From the NCBI GenBank assembly GCA_023150775.1, contig JAKLKE010000013.1, positions 1 through 44,971 of the forward strand: a DNA stretch of 44,971 bases, given 5' to 3'. The first letter of the stretch is position 1; every line of letters starts with the position of its first letter. Origin of the DNA: Myxococcota bacterium (GTDB lineage: Bacteria > Myxococcota_A > UBA796 > CAJQPC01). The translations under genes and the position numbers were made by a program. The notes under the pieces were generated by a model. The model was not told the DNA's origin, did not search any database, and worked only from the letters and a program-made list of their open reading frames with translations. Positions 24,009 through 32,331 of this stretch are shown here, piece by piece.

Positions 24009-25402
24009 CCGTCGAGCTTTCGCACGGCGCGCTCGGCCCGGGAGGAGAAGGCCTCGGCGGCGCGCTCAAAGCGGCCGAGGCGGTCCTCGATGGCGCGCTC
24101 GACCTCCTCTTCGGGGCGAGGCCAGCGCGGCGGCGGCGGCAGCTTGGAGTCGGGCCGGGCCTCGGGCCGCGCGAGGCGGGCGGCCTCTCTCGCCCAGGGC
24201 GGCGGCTCACCGAGGCCTTGGGCGCGGCCCGCGAGGGCCTTCACCACGGCGTCTACGGCGGGCGGCGGCGCGGGCAGGCGCGGCGGGTCGAGGCGCGGGG
24301 CCTCTGACCCCGCAAGCTCCCCAAACGCCACGACCCGCTCGTCCCGAGGCTGGGGGCTCAAGGCGTAGGCCGAGGCGAACCGGGCCAAGGCGCCCTGCAC
24401 CAGCGCCCGGTGATCAAGCGTAAGGTCACAGACCCCGGGCCCGGTCCAGGGCGAGACGAGCAGGGCGGGCACCCGGCCGCCGAGCCGCTCAAAGGGCGGC
24501 GCCTCGCCGGTCTCTGGCGGCGGCACATGGTCAAACCAGCCCCCGGGGCTGTCGTAGGTGATGACGAGCAGGCTCTTCGCCCAGCGTGGGCCCGAGGTCA
24601 GGGCCTCGACGAGCGAATAGACGAGGCGCTCCTCAAGCTGGAGATCGTGGGGCAGGCGGGCGTCGGGCTCGACGACGCTCAAGCTCGGCAGCGGGGTCTC
24701 CCCACGAAGGGCGCCCAAGAGCGCGGCGATGGGGGCGGTGGAGCGCGCGCCGCCGAGGAGCTGGCTGAGGCTGCCGCCGTCGCCGTACACCCCCCACGAC
24801 ACCCCGGCGCGGTCGAGGAGCTCCACCATCGTGCGGCGGCGTGAGGGAGGATCGGCGCTCTCGGCCTCGGGGCCGGCCTCTCCACACACAGCGAAGAGGC
24901 GGTTGGTGAGCCCGCTCGCCGGGGCCGAGGCGAACCAGCGATTGCAGACCGTGAAGCGGTCGGCCAAAGCATAAAAGGTCGGCGCGCTCCGCCGGGTGAA
25001 GTAGCCCAGCGGCAGGCGCGGGTCGGCCTCGGGGTGGGCCAAGGCGTAGGCCCGGGCGAAGCCGGAGCAGGGGATCGCCGCCCCGGAATACGGCTGGGCG
25101 TGGCTCCAGTCGGCGCGGGGGCTCCAGGCCGGGATCGCGCCCTGGAGCTGGGTCCAGGCGTAAGGCCGGGCGTCGGGGGGCCGGGGCGTCGGGCAGCTCA
25201 CCGGGCCGTCCGCCGGGCGGTGGCCGCCGTCGTCTAAGGCGAAGACCCGGTGCTCGACGCCGTCCAGGGGGCAGACCTCGTCGCCGCGGAGGCCGTCGAT
25301 GTCTTCGCGACCCTCCAGGCGCAGCGCCCCGAGCAGGTGGTCAAAGCTGCGGCCCCGCAGGGTCAAGAGGATGAGGTGATCAACACCGTCGAACAAGCGC
25401 AT
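24002..25402 (-). CDS. Phosphoesterase-family protein (AcpA/phospholipase C type), probably inactive
   Basis: 466 aa. It aligns along PF04185-type phosphoesterases: RSFDHLLG (18-25), FYALADRFTVCNRWF (143-157), NRLF, TYDSPGGWFDHVPPP (282-296) and RVPALLVSPW. The metal-binding residues are changed: the usual ENRSFDH is RGRSFDH (16-22) and the usual YDE is YDS. The GPTxPNR nucleophile loop is also altered (ASGLTNR). No signal peptide, unlike secreted members. So probably a cytoplasmic binding protein derived from the enzyme. The C-terminal 90 residues are Pro-rich, then helical. Last gene of a three-gene operon; convergent with the CHAT gene, 3 nt apart. Confidence 0.8.
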   Translation of the reverse strand: MRLFDGVDHLILLTLRGRSFDHLLGALRLEGREDIDGLRGDEVCPLDGVEHRVFALDDGGHRPADGPVSCPTPRPPDARPYAWTQLQGAIPAWSPRADWSHAQPYSGAAIPCSGFARAYALAHPEADPRLPLGYFTRRSAPTFYALADRFTVCNRWFASAPASGLTNRLFAVCGEAGPEAESADPPSRRRTMVELLDRAGVSWGVYGDGGSLSQLLGGARSTAPIAALLGALRGETPLPSLSVVEPDARLPHDLQLEERLVYSLVEALTSGPRWAKSLLVITYDSPGGWFDHVPPPETGEAPPFERLGGRVPALLVSPWTGPGVCDLTLDHRALVQGALARFASAYALSPQPRDERVVAFGELAGSEAPRLDPPRLPAPPPAVDAVVKALAGRAQGLGEPPPWAREAARLARPEARPDSKLPPPPRWPRPEEEVERAIEDRLGRFERAAEAFSSRAERAVRKLDGG

Positions 25403-25424
25403 CCTGGGCTCCGGCGTGGGGGGT

Positions 25425-25958
25425 TCAGCAGCCAGTCAACAACCTCAGCGACCAGTAGGTCCCGACGACCACAGCGACGCCGATGATCTTGGGGACGATG
25501 AAGGTCTCCACAGGGCGATTAAACACCAAGGGGGTGATCGTCCCTGGCTCGACCTGGATGAGCCCGAGCTGCCGACCACATCCAGGCGCGTGCAGCCGAA
25601 CGAGGTGCCACCCCGGCGGCAGGGGCACGAGCGCGCCCGGCGCCACCTGCATGATGCGCCCGTTCACCCGCAGCGTGAGCGAGTCGGTGAGCCCCTGCAC
25701 CTGCACGAGCCCGAGGCCCTCCGGCGGCGCGAGCAGCCGACCGTCGGCGTCCTCCAGCCCCTCCAAGAACCACGCCGAGGCGATGGACTCCGTGCCCATA
25801 TGAAACTCGGCGCCGTCCTCAATCCGCAGGGTCGCCGAGCAGTCTGCGGAGAGCTCCACAAGCTCCCCCACCCGCTGCCCGCCATTCGGCAAGCCCACGG
25901 CGACCTCCCCGGCCGACGCCGTAGAGGACCACAAGAGGACGCCGAGGAGCCAGCTCAT
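25425..25958 (-). CDS. Secreted or anchored hypothetical protein, PEGA-like
   Basis: 177 aa with a signal peptide (WLLGVLLWSSTASA) and a C-terminal hydrophobic helix (IIGVAVVVGTYWSLRLL). The central beta-rich part (LRVNGRIMQVAPGALVPLPPGWHLVRLHAPGC, read here as several short strands) resembles PEGA-type repeats found in surface proteins. Starts 17 nt after the DUF4328 gene and ends 22 nt before the phosphoesterase gene, so it is the middle of one operon. Function unknown. Confidence 0.7.
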   Translation of the reverse strand: MSWLLGVLLWSSTASAGEVAVGLPNGGQRVGELVELSADCSATLRIEDGAEFHMGTESIASAWFLEGLEDADGRLLAPPEGLGLVQVQGLTDSLTLRVNGRIMQVAPGALVPLPPGWHLVRLHAPGCGRQLGLIQVEPGTITPLVFNRPVETFIVPKIIGVAVVVGTYWSLRLLTGC

Positions 25959-25975
25959 GCCGCCAGCTTATCCGA

Positions 25976-26620
25976 TCAGGGCGCGTGGGTGGCCTGTCGG
26001 GCGATGGCGCGGTCTTGCAGGCGGCTCAGGTAGATGCACCAAGCGAAGCTGAGCGCGCCGTTGCCGCCCACCAACGGCGCTTGGATGGCGAGCATCTCTA
26101 GCTCGGACGATGACGAGAGCGTCCCAAGACTGTTCATCGCGCTGATGATGATGTTGGTTCCGACATACACGATCCACCCCACAGACAGGAGCGTGCCTCC
26201 GGTGCTGTCGAGGCGGTAGTCCTCGTCATCACCCGCCCGCGCCGCCGCGTCGCTCGCCGAGAACACCTCCTTCATCGCGCTGTACGGCAGGAAGAGGTTG
26301 ACGAAGGGGATGAAGTAGCTCCAGATCATCACCCCCGGGCCGTTGCTGAGCGGCGCGCCGGGCGCGAGCAGCCGGGCGTTCTCATGGGCCTGATAGCTCC
26401 AGACAAAGAACAAGATCGTGGTGAGCCCCATGAGCGCCAAGCTGCCGAGGCTGAGGACCACCACCATAAAACCCATCACGATCTTGGCCGCTGGGGCGGT
26501 GGTCAAGCTCAACACCTCATCAGCAAGCTCATACGGGAACAACAGCGCGACGGCACGCAGCAGATACAGCACCCCCACCACCCAGCCCAGCACAAGGATT
26601 GACCTAGGACGCTTCTCCAT
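25976..26620 (-). CDS. DUF4328-like membrane protein
   Basis: 214 aa from the ATG at 26620, which has GGAG 7 nt upstream. About five transmembrane helices. The signature region WSYQAHENARLLAP, then MIWSYFIPFVNLFLPYSAMKEVF, matches the DUF4328 pattern (helix, charged loop, PF-N-w-kPy-amrE). Function of the family is unknown. First gene of an operon with the anchored protein at 25425 and the phosphoesterase at 24002. Divergent from the terpenoid-cyclase-like gene across a 186-nt intergenic region in which I see only weak promoter-like matches. Confidence 0.8.
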   Translation of the reverse strand: MEKRPRSILVLGWVVGVLYLLRAVALLFPYELADEVLSLTTAPAAKIVMGFMVVVLSLGSLALMGLTTILFFVWSYQAHENARLLAPGAPLSNGPGVMIWSYFIPFVNLFLPYSAMKEVFSASDAAARAGDDEDYRLDSTGGTLLSVGWIVYVGTNIIISAMNSLGTLSSSSELEMLAIQAPLVGGNGALSFAWCIYLSRLQDRAIARQATHAP

Positions 26621-26806
26621 CACGACGCTCCAAGCAGAAAGGCACACGAACGAAGTGGACGCACAGGCGAACCACACAAGCACCGCCAAAGTCTACACCA
26701 ACTCGCAGAGCGTAAGAACTTCAACGATCCTCAATTTGCCGCTGTAAGCCCCCTCAGCCGACCGGCGTTGGCCCCCCGAACGAACGGACCCCACCCGGAG
26801 CCCACC

Positions 26807-28093
26807 ATGAGCCTCTCCTCTCGCCTCGTCTTCTTCCCCTCCTGCGCCGTGCTCCTCGCCTTGATCGCCAACGTCGCGAACGTCGCCACGGCGACGGAGC
26901 CCGATCCAACCTACGGCGGCATGGTCCCCGTCACCCGCGACGTCGAGCCCATGGAGGATCTGCGGGCTCGGGGTGGTCTCCTCAGCCGCGACCTGCCCAG
27001 CCACGGCGGCGCGGGCAGCTTCAAGACCACCGACGCCTCCCAAGACGCCGCGGTGAAGTACCTCCTGAGCGTCCAGCAACAAGACGGCGGCTGGGCCTCG
27101 GGGAGCTGGAGCGCGGAGCGGGCCCAGTCCGACGTCGCGACGACGGCGCTCGTGACCTTGGCGATCTTGCGCGACGGCGACAAGGCCAACCTCGGCGCGG
27201 TGAAGAAGGGGGCCCACTTCATCTCCCAAGCGGTCATTCACTCCGACCCGAGCAGCCCCCAGGTGCGCACCCCCCAAGGCACCCAGCCCCAAGCGAAGCT
27301 CGGCCAGCTCGCCGACACCCACTTCGCGGCCTTGGCCCTCTCGGAGCTCGTCGGCCGCCTCGACGGTGACGCCGACCGTGAGGTGCGCAAAGCCCTCGAC
27401 CTCGCCGTGAAGAAGGTCGAGCTGGCCCAGAAGGGCGACGGCAGCTTCGATGGCCAAGGCTGGGCCCCGGTGCTCTCCTCGTCTGTGGCCGTGCGCAGCC
27501 TGTACAACGCCCAGGCCGCCGGGGTCGCGGTGGACGAGAAGGTGCTCGACCGCGCTGAGGACTGGCAGGTGCGCCAGGTGACCGCCGATGGCCGGGACGC
27601 GGGCGGCGCGGCGGCGGGCGTGGACCTCTACGCCACGGCGGCGACGATGAGCAACAGCCAGCGCGCCCAGGCCCGCGGAGGCGCGGCGGCCCCGGCGGCG
27701 GAGAAGGCCGCCGAGGCGATCTCCTCCCGGGTCGCCAACGACAGCGCCGGGCTGGTCTACGGCTTCGGCTCCATCGGCGGCGAAGAGATGCTCTCCTACA
27801 TGATGATGACCGAGGCCATGGCTGAAGAGGGCGGTGAGCGCTTTGAGTCCTGGAAAGGCCAGGTCGGCGCGGTCTTGCTCCAGAGCCAGTCCGCCGACGG
27901 CTCGTGGTCGGGCCACCACTGCATCACCTCGACGCCCTTCACCACGGCCGGCGCCGTGCTCACCCTCGCGGTGCTCCACAACGCCCCAAACAAAGGCGGC
28001 AAGCTGCCCCCGGCCCAGTCCGAGCGCCGGGGCGACATTGACCGCTACGACCCGGCGCAGGAGAGCACGGCCTCCACCTTGACCGAGGGCTGA
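26807..28093 (+). CDS. Secreted prenyltransferase/squalene-oxidase repeat protein
   Basis: 428 aa; ATG with GGAG 6 nt upstream and a signal peptide (residues 1-32). It contains alpha/alpha-toroid QW-type repeats as in terpene cyclases (AAVKYLLSVQQQDGGWASG, LAQKGDGSFDGQGW, LLQSQSADGSWSG, TTAGAVLTLAVLHN). It lacks the DxDD-type cyclase motif and is exported, so classic triterpene cyclisation is unlikely. Such exported relatives are usually of unknown function, possibly protein- or glycan-binding. Its 3' end meets the EEP gene at a palindromic element. Confidence 0.85.
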   Translation: MSLSSRLVFFPSCAVLLALIANVANVATATEPDPTYGGMVPVTRDVEPMEDLRARGGLLSRDLPSHGGAGSFKTTDASQDAAVKYLLSVQQQDGGWASGSWSAERAQSDVATTALVTLAILRDGDKANLGAVKKGAHFISQAVIHSDPSSPQVRTPQGTQPQAKLGQLADTHFAALALSELVGRLDGDADREVRKALDLAVKKVELAQKGDGSFDGQGWAPVLSSSVAVRSLYNAQAAGVAVDEKVLDRAEDWQVRQVTADGRDAGGAAAGVDLYATAATMSNSQRAQARGGAAAPAAEKAAEAISSRVANDSAGLVYGFGSIGGEEMLSYMMMTEAMAEEGGERFESWKGQVGAVLLQSQSADGSWSGHHCITSTPFTTAGAVLTLAVLHNAPNKGGKLPPAQSERRGDIDRYDPAQESTASTLTEG

Positions 28094-28099
28094 GACCGA

Positions 28100-28116
28100 G
28101 GGCTGAGCCTCAGCCC
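28100..28116. terminator. Palindromic element between convergent genes
   Basis: GGGCTGAG (28100-28107) and CTCAGCCC (28109-28116) form a perfect palindrome with one central base, next to a duplicated GACCGAGGGCTGA (28081-28106). It shares 14 nt with the element at 23995-24008. No U-tract. Confidence 0.35.
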
Positions 28117-29075
28117 GGCGTCACCCGCAGCCGCAGCGCCTTGTGGTCGCTGTCGGGGACACGGTGAAGCCGGGCGCCCTCCACGGTCAACGCGCCCACA
28201 AAGGCGTGGTCGATCTGCAAGAGCGGCAGGTTCGGCCACCGCCCGCCGGAGGGCCAAGACGTCGCCCAGATCCCCCGCCAGCGGAGCGGGTCCACGAGCC
28301 CCCGGGCCAAGAGCGCCTTGTGGGGCTCGCTGCCGCGCACGGCGTTGAGATCGCCCATGATCAAGGCCGGATCCCCCGCCCGGCAGGGGCCAAAGTCACC
28401 GTTGAGCCGCCCGTCGGTGATCGCCTCGGCGACGTGGGCCACATACGGCGGGGCGCCCTCCGCGCAGAGCGGCACCGGCGGCGGGACATGCACCCCAACG
28501 AGGCACAGCGCCCCCTGGTTGACCCGCACCAAGGCCATCGGCTGAGAGCAGCCTTTGGGGCCGATCTCCTCCGTGATCTCGGCGTCGCAGTCTACGCCGT
28601 CGCGGCAGTACACCGCGAAGCCGTGGGACGTCCGGGGGATGGGGCGGCTGTAGTTGTCGGCCACCCGGCGCATCCCGGCGATCTGCTCCCCACGCTTCTC
28701 GATGGTGATCAGCACGTCGGCGTCGAAGGTCGCCAAGGCGGCCTCCAGCACCGGCACGTCCTCGACGAAGGCCTGCACGTTCGCGGAGACGATCACCAGG
28801 CCCGGGCCGTCGGCGTCATCGATCGGGGGCAGCCCGCCGCCGACGAAGGCCAAGATCATCCCCACGATCGCCCCACGCCAGGCGCCTTGGCGCGCGGCCC
28901 ACAGCGCCCACGGCAACCACAGAAGCGGCGCCAGCCGGGCCGCGGCCAAGAGCAGGTGTTTGATCCCGTTCACCCACAAGATCGGCTCGGGGAACGCCTG
29001 GGCGAGCCCTCCGAGCAGCACCGTGAGCACGAGGGGCAAGGCACCCGTCGCGACCAAGACCCGGGCGCGGTCCAC
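28110..29075 (-). CDS. Membrane-anchored endonuclease/exonuclease/phosphatase family protein
   Basis: 321 aa. The N-terminus has about three transmembrane helices (residues 5-85) and the rest is an EEP/DNase I-like domain with all expected catalytic segments: SANVQAF, TIEKR (Glu), GVHVPP (His), MGDLNAV (Asp/Asn), QIDHAFV and DSDHKAL. This is the EEP class with an N-terminal membrane module, whose members hydrolyse nucleic acids or phospholipid-type phosphodiesters; the substrate is unknown. The active site probably faces the periplasm. GTG start overlapping the upstream lipoprotein stop by one base (TAGTG), so translationally coupled. Confidence 0.88.
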   Translation of the reverse strand: MDRARVLVATGALPLVLTVLLGGLAQAFPEPILWVNGIKHLLLAAARLAPLLWLPWALWAARQGAWRGAIVGMILAFVGGGLPPIDDADGPGLVIVSANVQAFVEDVPVLEAALATFDADVLITIEKRGEQIAGMRRVADNYSRPIPRTSHGFAVYCRDGVDCDAEITEEIGPKGCSQPMALVRVNQGALCLVGVHVPPPVPLCAEGAPPYVAHVAEAITDGRLNGDFGPCRAGDPALIMGDLNAVRGSEPHKALLARGLVDPLRWRGIWATSWPSGGRWPNLPLLQIDHAFVGALTVEGARLHRVPDSDHKALRLRVTPG

Positions 29076-29842
29076 TAGAAGATGCCGTTGTCTTGGCTCG
29101 TCGCCGCGATGGCCTCAAACTCTTCGGGCTTGATGTCCGTGCGGTCGGCGGTGAACTTGAAGCTCGTCAAGCAGGTGTCGGTGACGGTGAGGCTGCAGTC
29201 GGCGCTCTGGCAGTTGGCGGCGTCGTACTCGTTGTACAAGGCGCGCAGGTAGCCGAAGTCGTCTTCAGTGGTGAGGTAGTCGTAGGAGGGGATGCGGCCC
29301 GAGCTGCCGATGGAGGACGCGACCTCCTCCAGCCAGGTGTCGGACTCGGTCCAGGTGGACTTCGAGGTCGAGCGCAGGCTGCCTTTGCCGTCGAAGCTGC
29401 CCCGGGAGATCGCCCCGCCGAAGGTCGTCATCGAGCGGGCGTCGACGACGGCCTTGTAGACGTAGCCCGTCGAGTGAACGTCGGAGTCGCTGCTGGTCTC
29501 GAAGCGCTCCTGCACGAGCTTGTACTCGCCCTCCTCCTTCACGCCCTCGTAGATCCCGCCGCCGAGCAAGAGCACGAGCTCGTCGCCCGACTCGCGGATG
29601 AGGCCGAACATCTCGGCGTCGGACGCGGTGTAGTCGGAGTCTTCGGTCCAGTCGGAGCCGGTGTCGATGATGTCGTCGCCGGTGACGACGTCGTTGAAGT
29701 TGTGCAGCACGTCTTGGGTGCAGTCCGAGCCTTCAGCGAGGCTCAGGTAGAAGTGCCACACACCCTCGACCCGGGTGGGGGCGCAGGCGGTGAGGCCGGT
29801 GAGGGCGATGGCGGCGGTCAGGGTGATCCGAAAGATACGCAT
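29075..29842 (-). CDS. Lipoprotein of unknown function
   Basis: 255 aa with signal peptide and lipobox LTAC (Cys20). The mature protein is acidic and Ser/Thr/Tyr-rich, with a beta-rich core (EGVWHFYLSLAEGSDC at the start, GYVYKAVVDARS in the middle) and a C-terminal pair of Cys residues (CQSADC, DTCL) that may form disulfides. It resembles single-domain lipocalin-like lipoproteins in layout, but no family is recognised. Lies in the same direction as kdsA (73 nt downstream of it) and is coupled to the EEP gene. Confidence 0.75.
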   Translation of the reverse strand: MRIFRITLTAAIALTGLTACAPTRVEGVWHFYLSLAEGSDCTQDVLHNFNDVVTGDDIIDTGSDWTEDSDYTASDAEMFGLIRESGDELVLLLGGGIYEGVKEEGEYKLVQERFETSSDSDVHSTGYVYKAVVDARSMTTFGGAISRGSFDGKGSLRSTSKSTWTESDTWLEEVASSIGSSGRIPSYDYLTTEDDFGYLRALYNEYDAANCQSADCSLTVTDTCLTSFKFTADRTDIKPEEFEAIAATSQDNGIF

Positions 29843-29915
29843 AAGGCTCTGGCTCCGTTGAGATCGGCGCGACGCGGCGCCATGTCAGTTCAGGAAGGAT
29901 GAAGAGAAGATGGGC

Positions 29916-30746
29916 TCAGGACCGGACCACCTCATGAAGCCGCAGGAGCGTGTCGAGCAAGCTCGGCAGGCCGTCCAGGGGCAGCATGTTGGGGCCGTCG
30001 GAGAGCGCGCTGTCAGGGTCGTCATGGACCTCCATGAACACGGCGTCTACCCCGGCGGCGACCGCCGCGCGAGCCAAGACCGGCGCAAACTCGCGTTGCC
30101 CCCCAGATTTGTCACCGAGACCGCCAGGGATCTGCACCGAGTGGGTGGCGTCAAAACACACCGGGACGCCCAGGCCACGCATCACGGCGAGGCCACGCAT
30201 GTCGACGACGAGGTTGTTGTAACCGAAGCTCGCGCCGCGCTCGGTGAGGAGGATCCCCGCCGCGTTGGCCTCGCGGAGCTTCTTCACGACGTTCGCCATG
30301 TCCCACGGGGCCAAAAACTGCCCCTTCTTGACGTTCACCGGGCGGCCCGTGGCGGCGGCGGCGACCAAGAGGTCGGTCTGGCGGCACAAAAACGCTGGGA
30401 TCTGAAGAAGATCCGCCACCTCAGCGGCCATGGCGGCCTGCTCGGGCTGGTGGATATCGGTGACGATGGGCAGGCCAAAGCTCGCCTTCACCTCGGCGAG
30501 CACGGCGAGCCCTTCAGCCACGCCGAGGCCCCGGAAGCTGCCGCCCGCGCTGCGGTTCGCCTTGTCGAAGCTGGCCTTGAAGACGAGGGCCAGCCCACGC
30601 GCCGCGCACATCGTGGCGAGGTGTTCGGCGATGCGCAGGGTGCGGTCGCGCCCCTCGACCACACAAGGTCCGGCGAGGAGCGTCAACGCGCCCTCGCCCA
30701 GGGTGTGCGGGCCGACGCGGCACGGGACAAGAGTTGGCGAAGGAAT
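29916..30746 (-). CDS. kdsA: 3-deoxy-8-phosphooctulonate synthase
   Basis: 276 aa (from ATT). Condenses arabinose-5-phosphate and PEP to KDO-8-phosphate for LPS inner core. Conserved segments [53 protein letters not shown] and [11 protein letters not shown] are all present. The AGPC Cys together with the His, Glu and Asp further on indicates the metal-dependent class. Start: the family pattern VG...G..LTLLAGPC already begins upstream of the TTG at 30686. Between there and the upstream stop (30792-30794) no ATG, GTG or TTG exists. The ATT at 30744-30746 has a perfect GGAGG 5 nt upstream. Alternatives: the TTG at 30686 (256 aa, GAGG nearby), or a sequencing error. Confidence 0.93.
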   Translation of the reverse strand: MPSPTLVPCRVGPHTLGEGALTLLAGPCVVEGRDRTLRIAEHLATMCAARGLALVFKASFDKANRSAGGSFRGLGVAEGLAVLAEVKASFGLPIVTDIHQPEQAAMAAEVADLLQIPAFLCRQTDLLVAAAATGRPVNVKKGQFLAPWDMANVVKKLREANAAGILLTERGASFGYNNLVVDMRGLAVMRGLGVPVCFDATHSVQIPGGLGDKSGGQREFAPVLARAAVAAGVDAVFMEVHDDPDSALSDGPNMLPLDGLPSLLDTLLRLHEVVRS

Positions 30747-30840
30747 GACCGCCTCCAGGGCGCGCGGCGTGCGCGTTCGGGCTCCACTCGTTTATCATGT
30801 TCGGTTTTGAGACCACACGCTCTGCGTCTGAGGAGAGACC

Positions 30841-32304
30841 ATGCGTAACGCCCAGCACCCCGGACTGCGGAACGGCGTCCGCGCGCTCGACGCGGTCATG
30901 CTGGGGCTCACCTGGGCCGCGGTCTACGCGCTTCGGCACGAGGCCGTGGATCTCTGGCGCGCGATGGGCCTCGATCTCTTCGCCGCCAAGGTGCTCCAGG
31001 ACGAGCTCAAGCTCACGAACCACCTCTACGCCTTGCCCGCCGTGCTCGGCTCGTGGATCTTCGGCATCAGCTACGTCGGCGGCTACGACGACCTCCACCG
31101 CACCCGGGGCAACCAGGCCATCGGCCGGGCCCTGCAAGGCGCGGCGGCGGGGGTGAGCATCCTGCTCTTGGGTCTGTTCACCTTCAAGCAGATCCCCCTC
31201 ATCTCCCGCTCGGTGTTCATCCCCTTCACCCTGCTCTCGGTCCCGGCGGTCTTGTTCAACCGCTGGCTCGTCGTGCGTTGGCTGCAAGATCGCCACCGCC
31301 GCGGCCTGAACGTGCAGAACATGCTGATCGTGGGCACCGCCGCCAAGGCCCTGCCGCTGCTCAAGACCTTGGAGTCCAACCCCCGCTGGGGCATCCGGGT
31401 GCTGGGCGTGGTCCACCCCGACGACTACGCGGACAGCGAGGTCAGCGGCCCGTCGTACAAGGTCTTGGGCCGTGTGCGAGACCTGCCGCGCCTTCTGGAG
31501 AAGAGCCCCGTCGATCAGGTCTACGTCACCGGCCAGGCCTGGGACAGCCGCCAGCTTCGCGCCATCGCCGACACCTGCGAGGAGGTCGGCGTCGAGCTGA
31601 GCATGGACGCCAACTTCTTGGGGATGCGAGTGGGCCAGGCGCACCTGCGCGAGTTTGAGGGATCGAGCGTCCTGAGCTTCTCCTCAACGCCCACGAACGT
31701 CGAGGCCCTGGCCCTCAAGCGCCTGATGGACGTGGTGCTCTCGGCCGCGGCGCTGGTCGTGCTCGCGCCGATCCTGATGTTCATCGCCCTGCTCGTGAAG
31801 CTCGACGACCCCAAGGGCCCCATCCTCTTCGGCCAGGTGCGCAGCGGCCTCTACGGTCGCACCTTCACGATGTGGAAGTTCCGGTCGATGGTCGCCGACG
31901 CCGAGCGCCTCAAGGCGGCGTTGGAGGCCAAGAACGAGATGGACGGCCCCGTCTTTAAGATCACCGACGACCCCCGCATCACCCGCCTCGGCCGCTTCAT
32001 CCGCAAGACCTCCATCGATGAGCTGCCCCAGTTCTGGAACGTGTTCATCGGCGAGATGAGCCTCGTCGGCCCCCGCCCGCCGATCCCCGCCGAGGTCGAG
32101 AAGTACGAGCGCTGGCAGCGCCGCCGCCTGTCGATGAAGCCCGGCATCACCTGCATCTGGCAGGTCAGCGGCCGCAACAACGTAGACTTCAAGACCTGGA
32201 TGCAACAAGACCTACAGTACATCGACAACTGGAGCCTGCTCTTGGACGTGAAGCTCTTGTTGAAGACGGTGCCGGTGGTGTTGTTGGGGGTGGGGGCGAA
32301 GTAG
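30841..32304 (+). CDS. Undecaprenyl-phosphate sugar-1-phosphate transferase (WbaP/WcaJ type)
   Basis: 487 aa polyprenyl phosphate hexose-1-phosphate transferase that starts exopolysaccharide or O-antigen assembly on the inner membrane. It has four or five N-terminal transmembrane helices (residues 10-145), a CoA-binding-like Rossmann region (about 150-270: MLIVGTAAKALPLL), a further helix near 285-310, and the catalytic domain (LKRLMDVVLS, FTMWKFRSM, RLGRFIRKTSIDELPQFWNV, MSLVGPRPPIP, KPGITCIWQVSGR). All hallmark motifs are intact. GAGGAG precedes the ATG. Divergent from kdsA, linking LPS core and surface glycan. Confidence 0.93.
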   Translation: MRNAQHPGLRNGVRALDAVMLGLTWAAVYALRHEAVDLWRAMGLDLFAAKVLQDELKLTNHLYALPAVLGSWIFGISYVGGYDDLHRTRGNQAIGRALQGAAAGVSILLLGLFTFKQIPLISRSVFIPFTLLSVPAVLFNRWLVVRWLQDRHRRGLNVQNMLIVGTAAKALPLLKTLESNPRWGIRVLGVVHPDDYADSEVSGPSYKVLGRVRDLPRLLEKSPVDQVYVTGQAWDSRQLRAIADTCEEVGVELSMDANFLGMRVGQAHLREFEGSSVLSFSSTPTNVEALALKRLMDVVLSAAALVVLAPILMFIALLVKLDDPKGPILFGQVRSGLYGRTFTMWKFRSMVADAERLKAALEAKNEMDGPVFKITDDPRITRLGRFIRKTSIDELPQFWNVFIGEMSLVGPRPPIPAEVEKYERWQRRRLSMKPGITCIWQVSGRNNVDFKTWMQQDLQYIDNWSLLLDVKLLLKTVPVVLLGVGAK

Positions 32305-32331
32305 GCGAGGTCGAAGAAGACCCGCCCGGAT

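Noticed and set aside
30780-30840. Shared bidirectional promoter for kdsA and the sugar transferase
   Set aside because: TATCAT on plus is plausible as a -10, but neither strand has a convincing -35 at the right distance.
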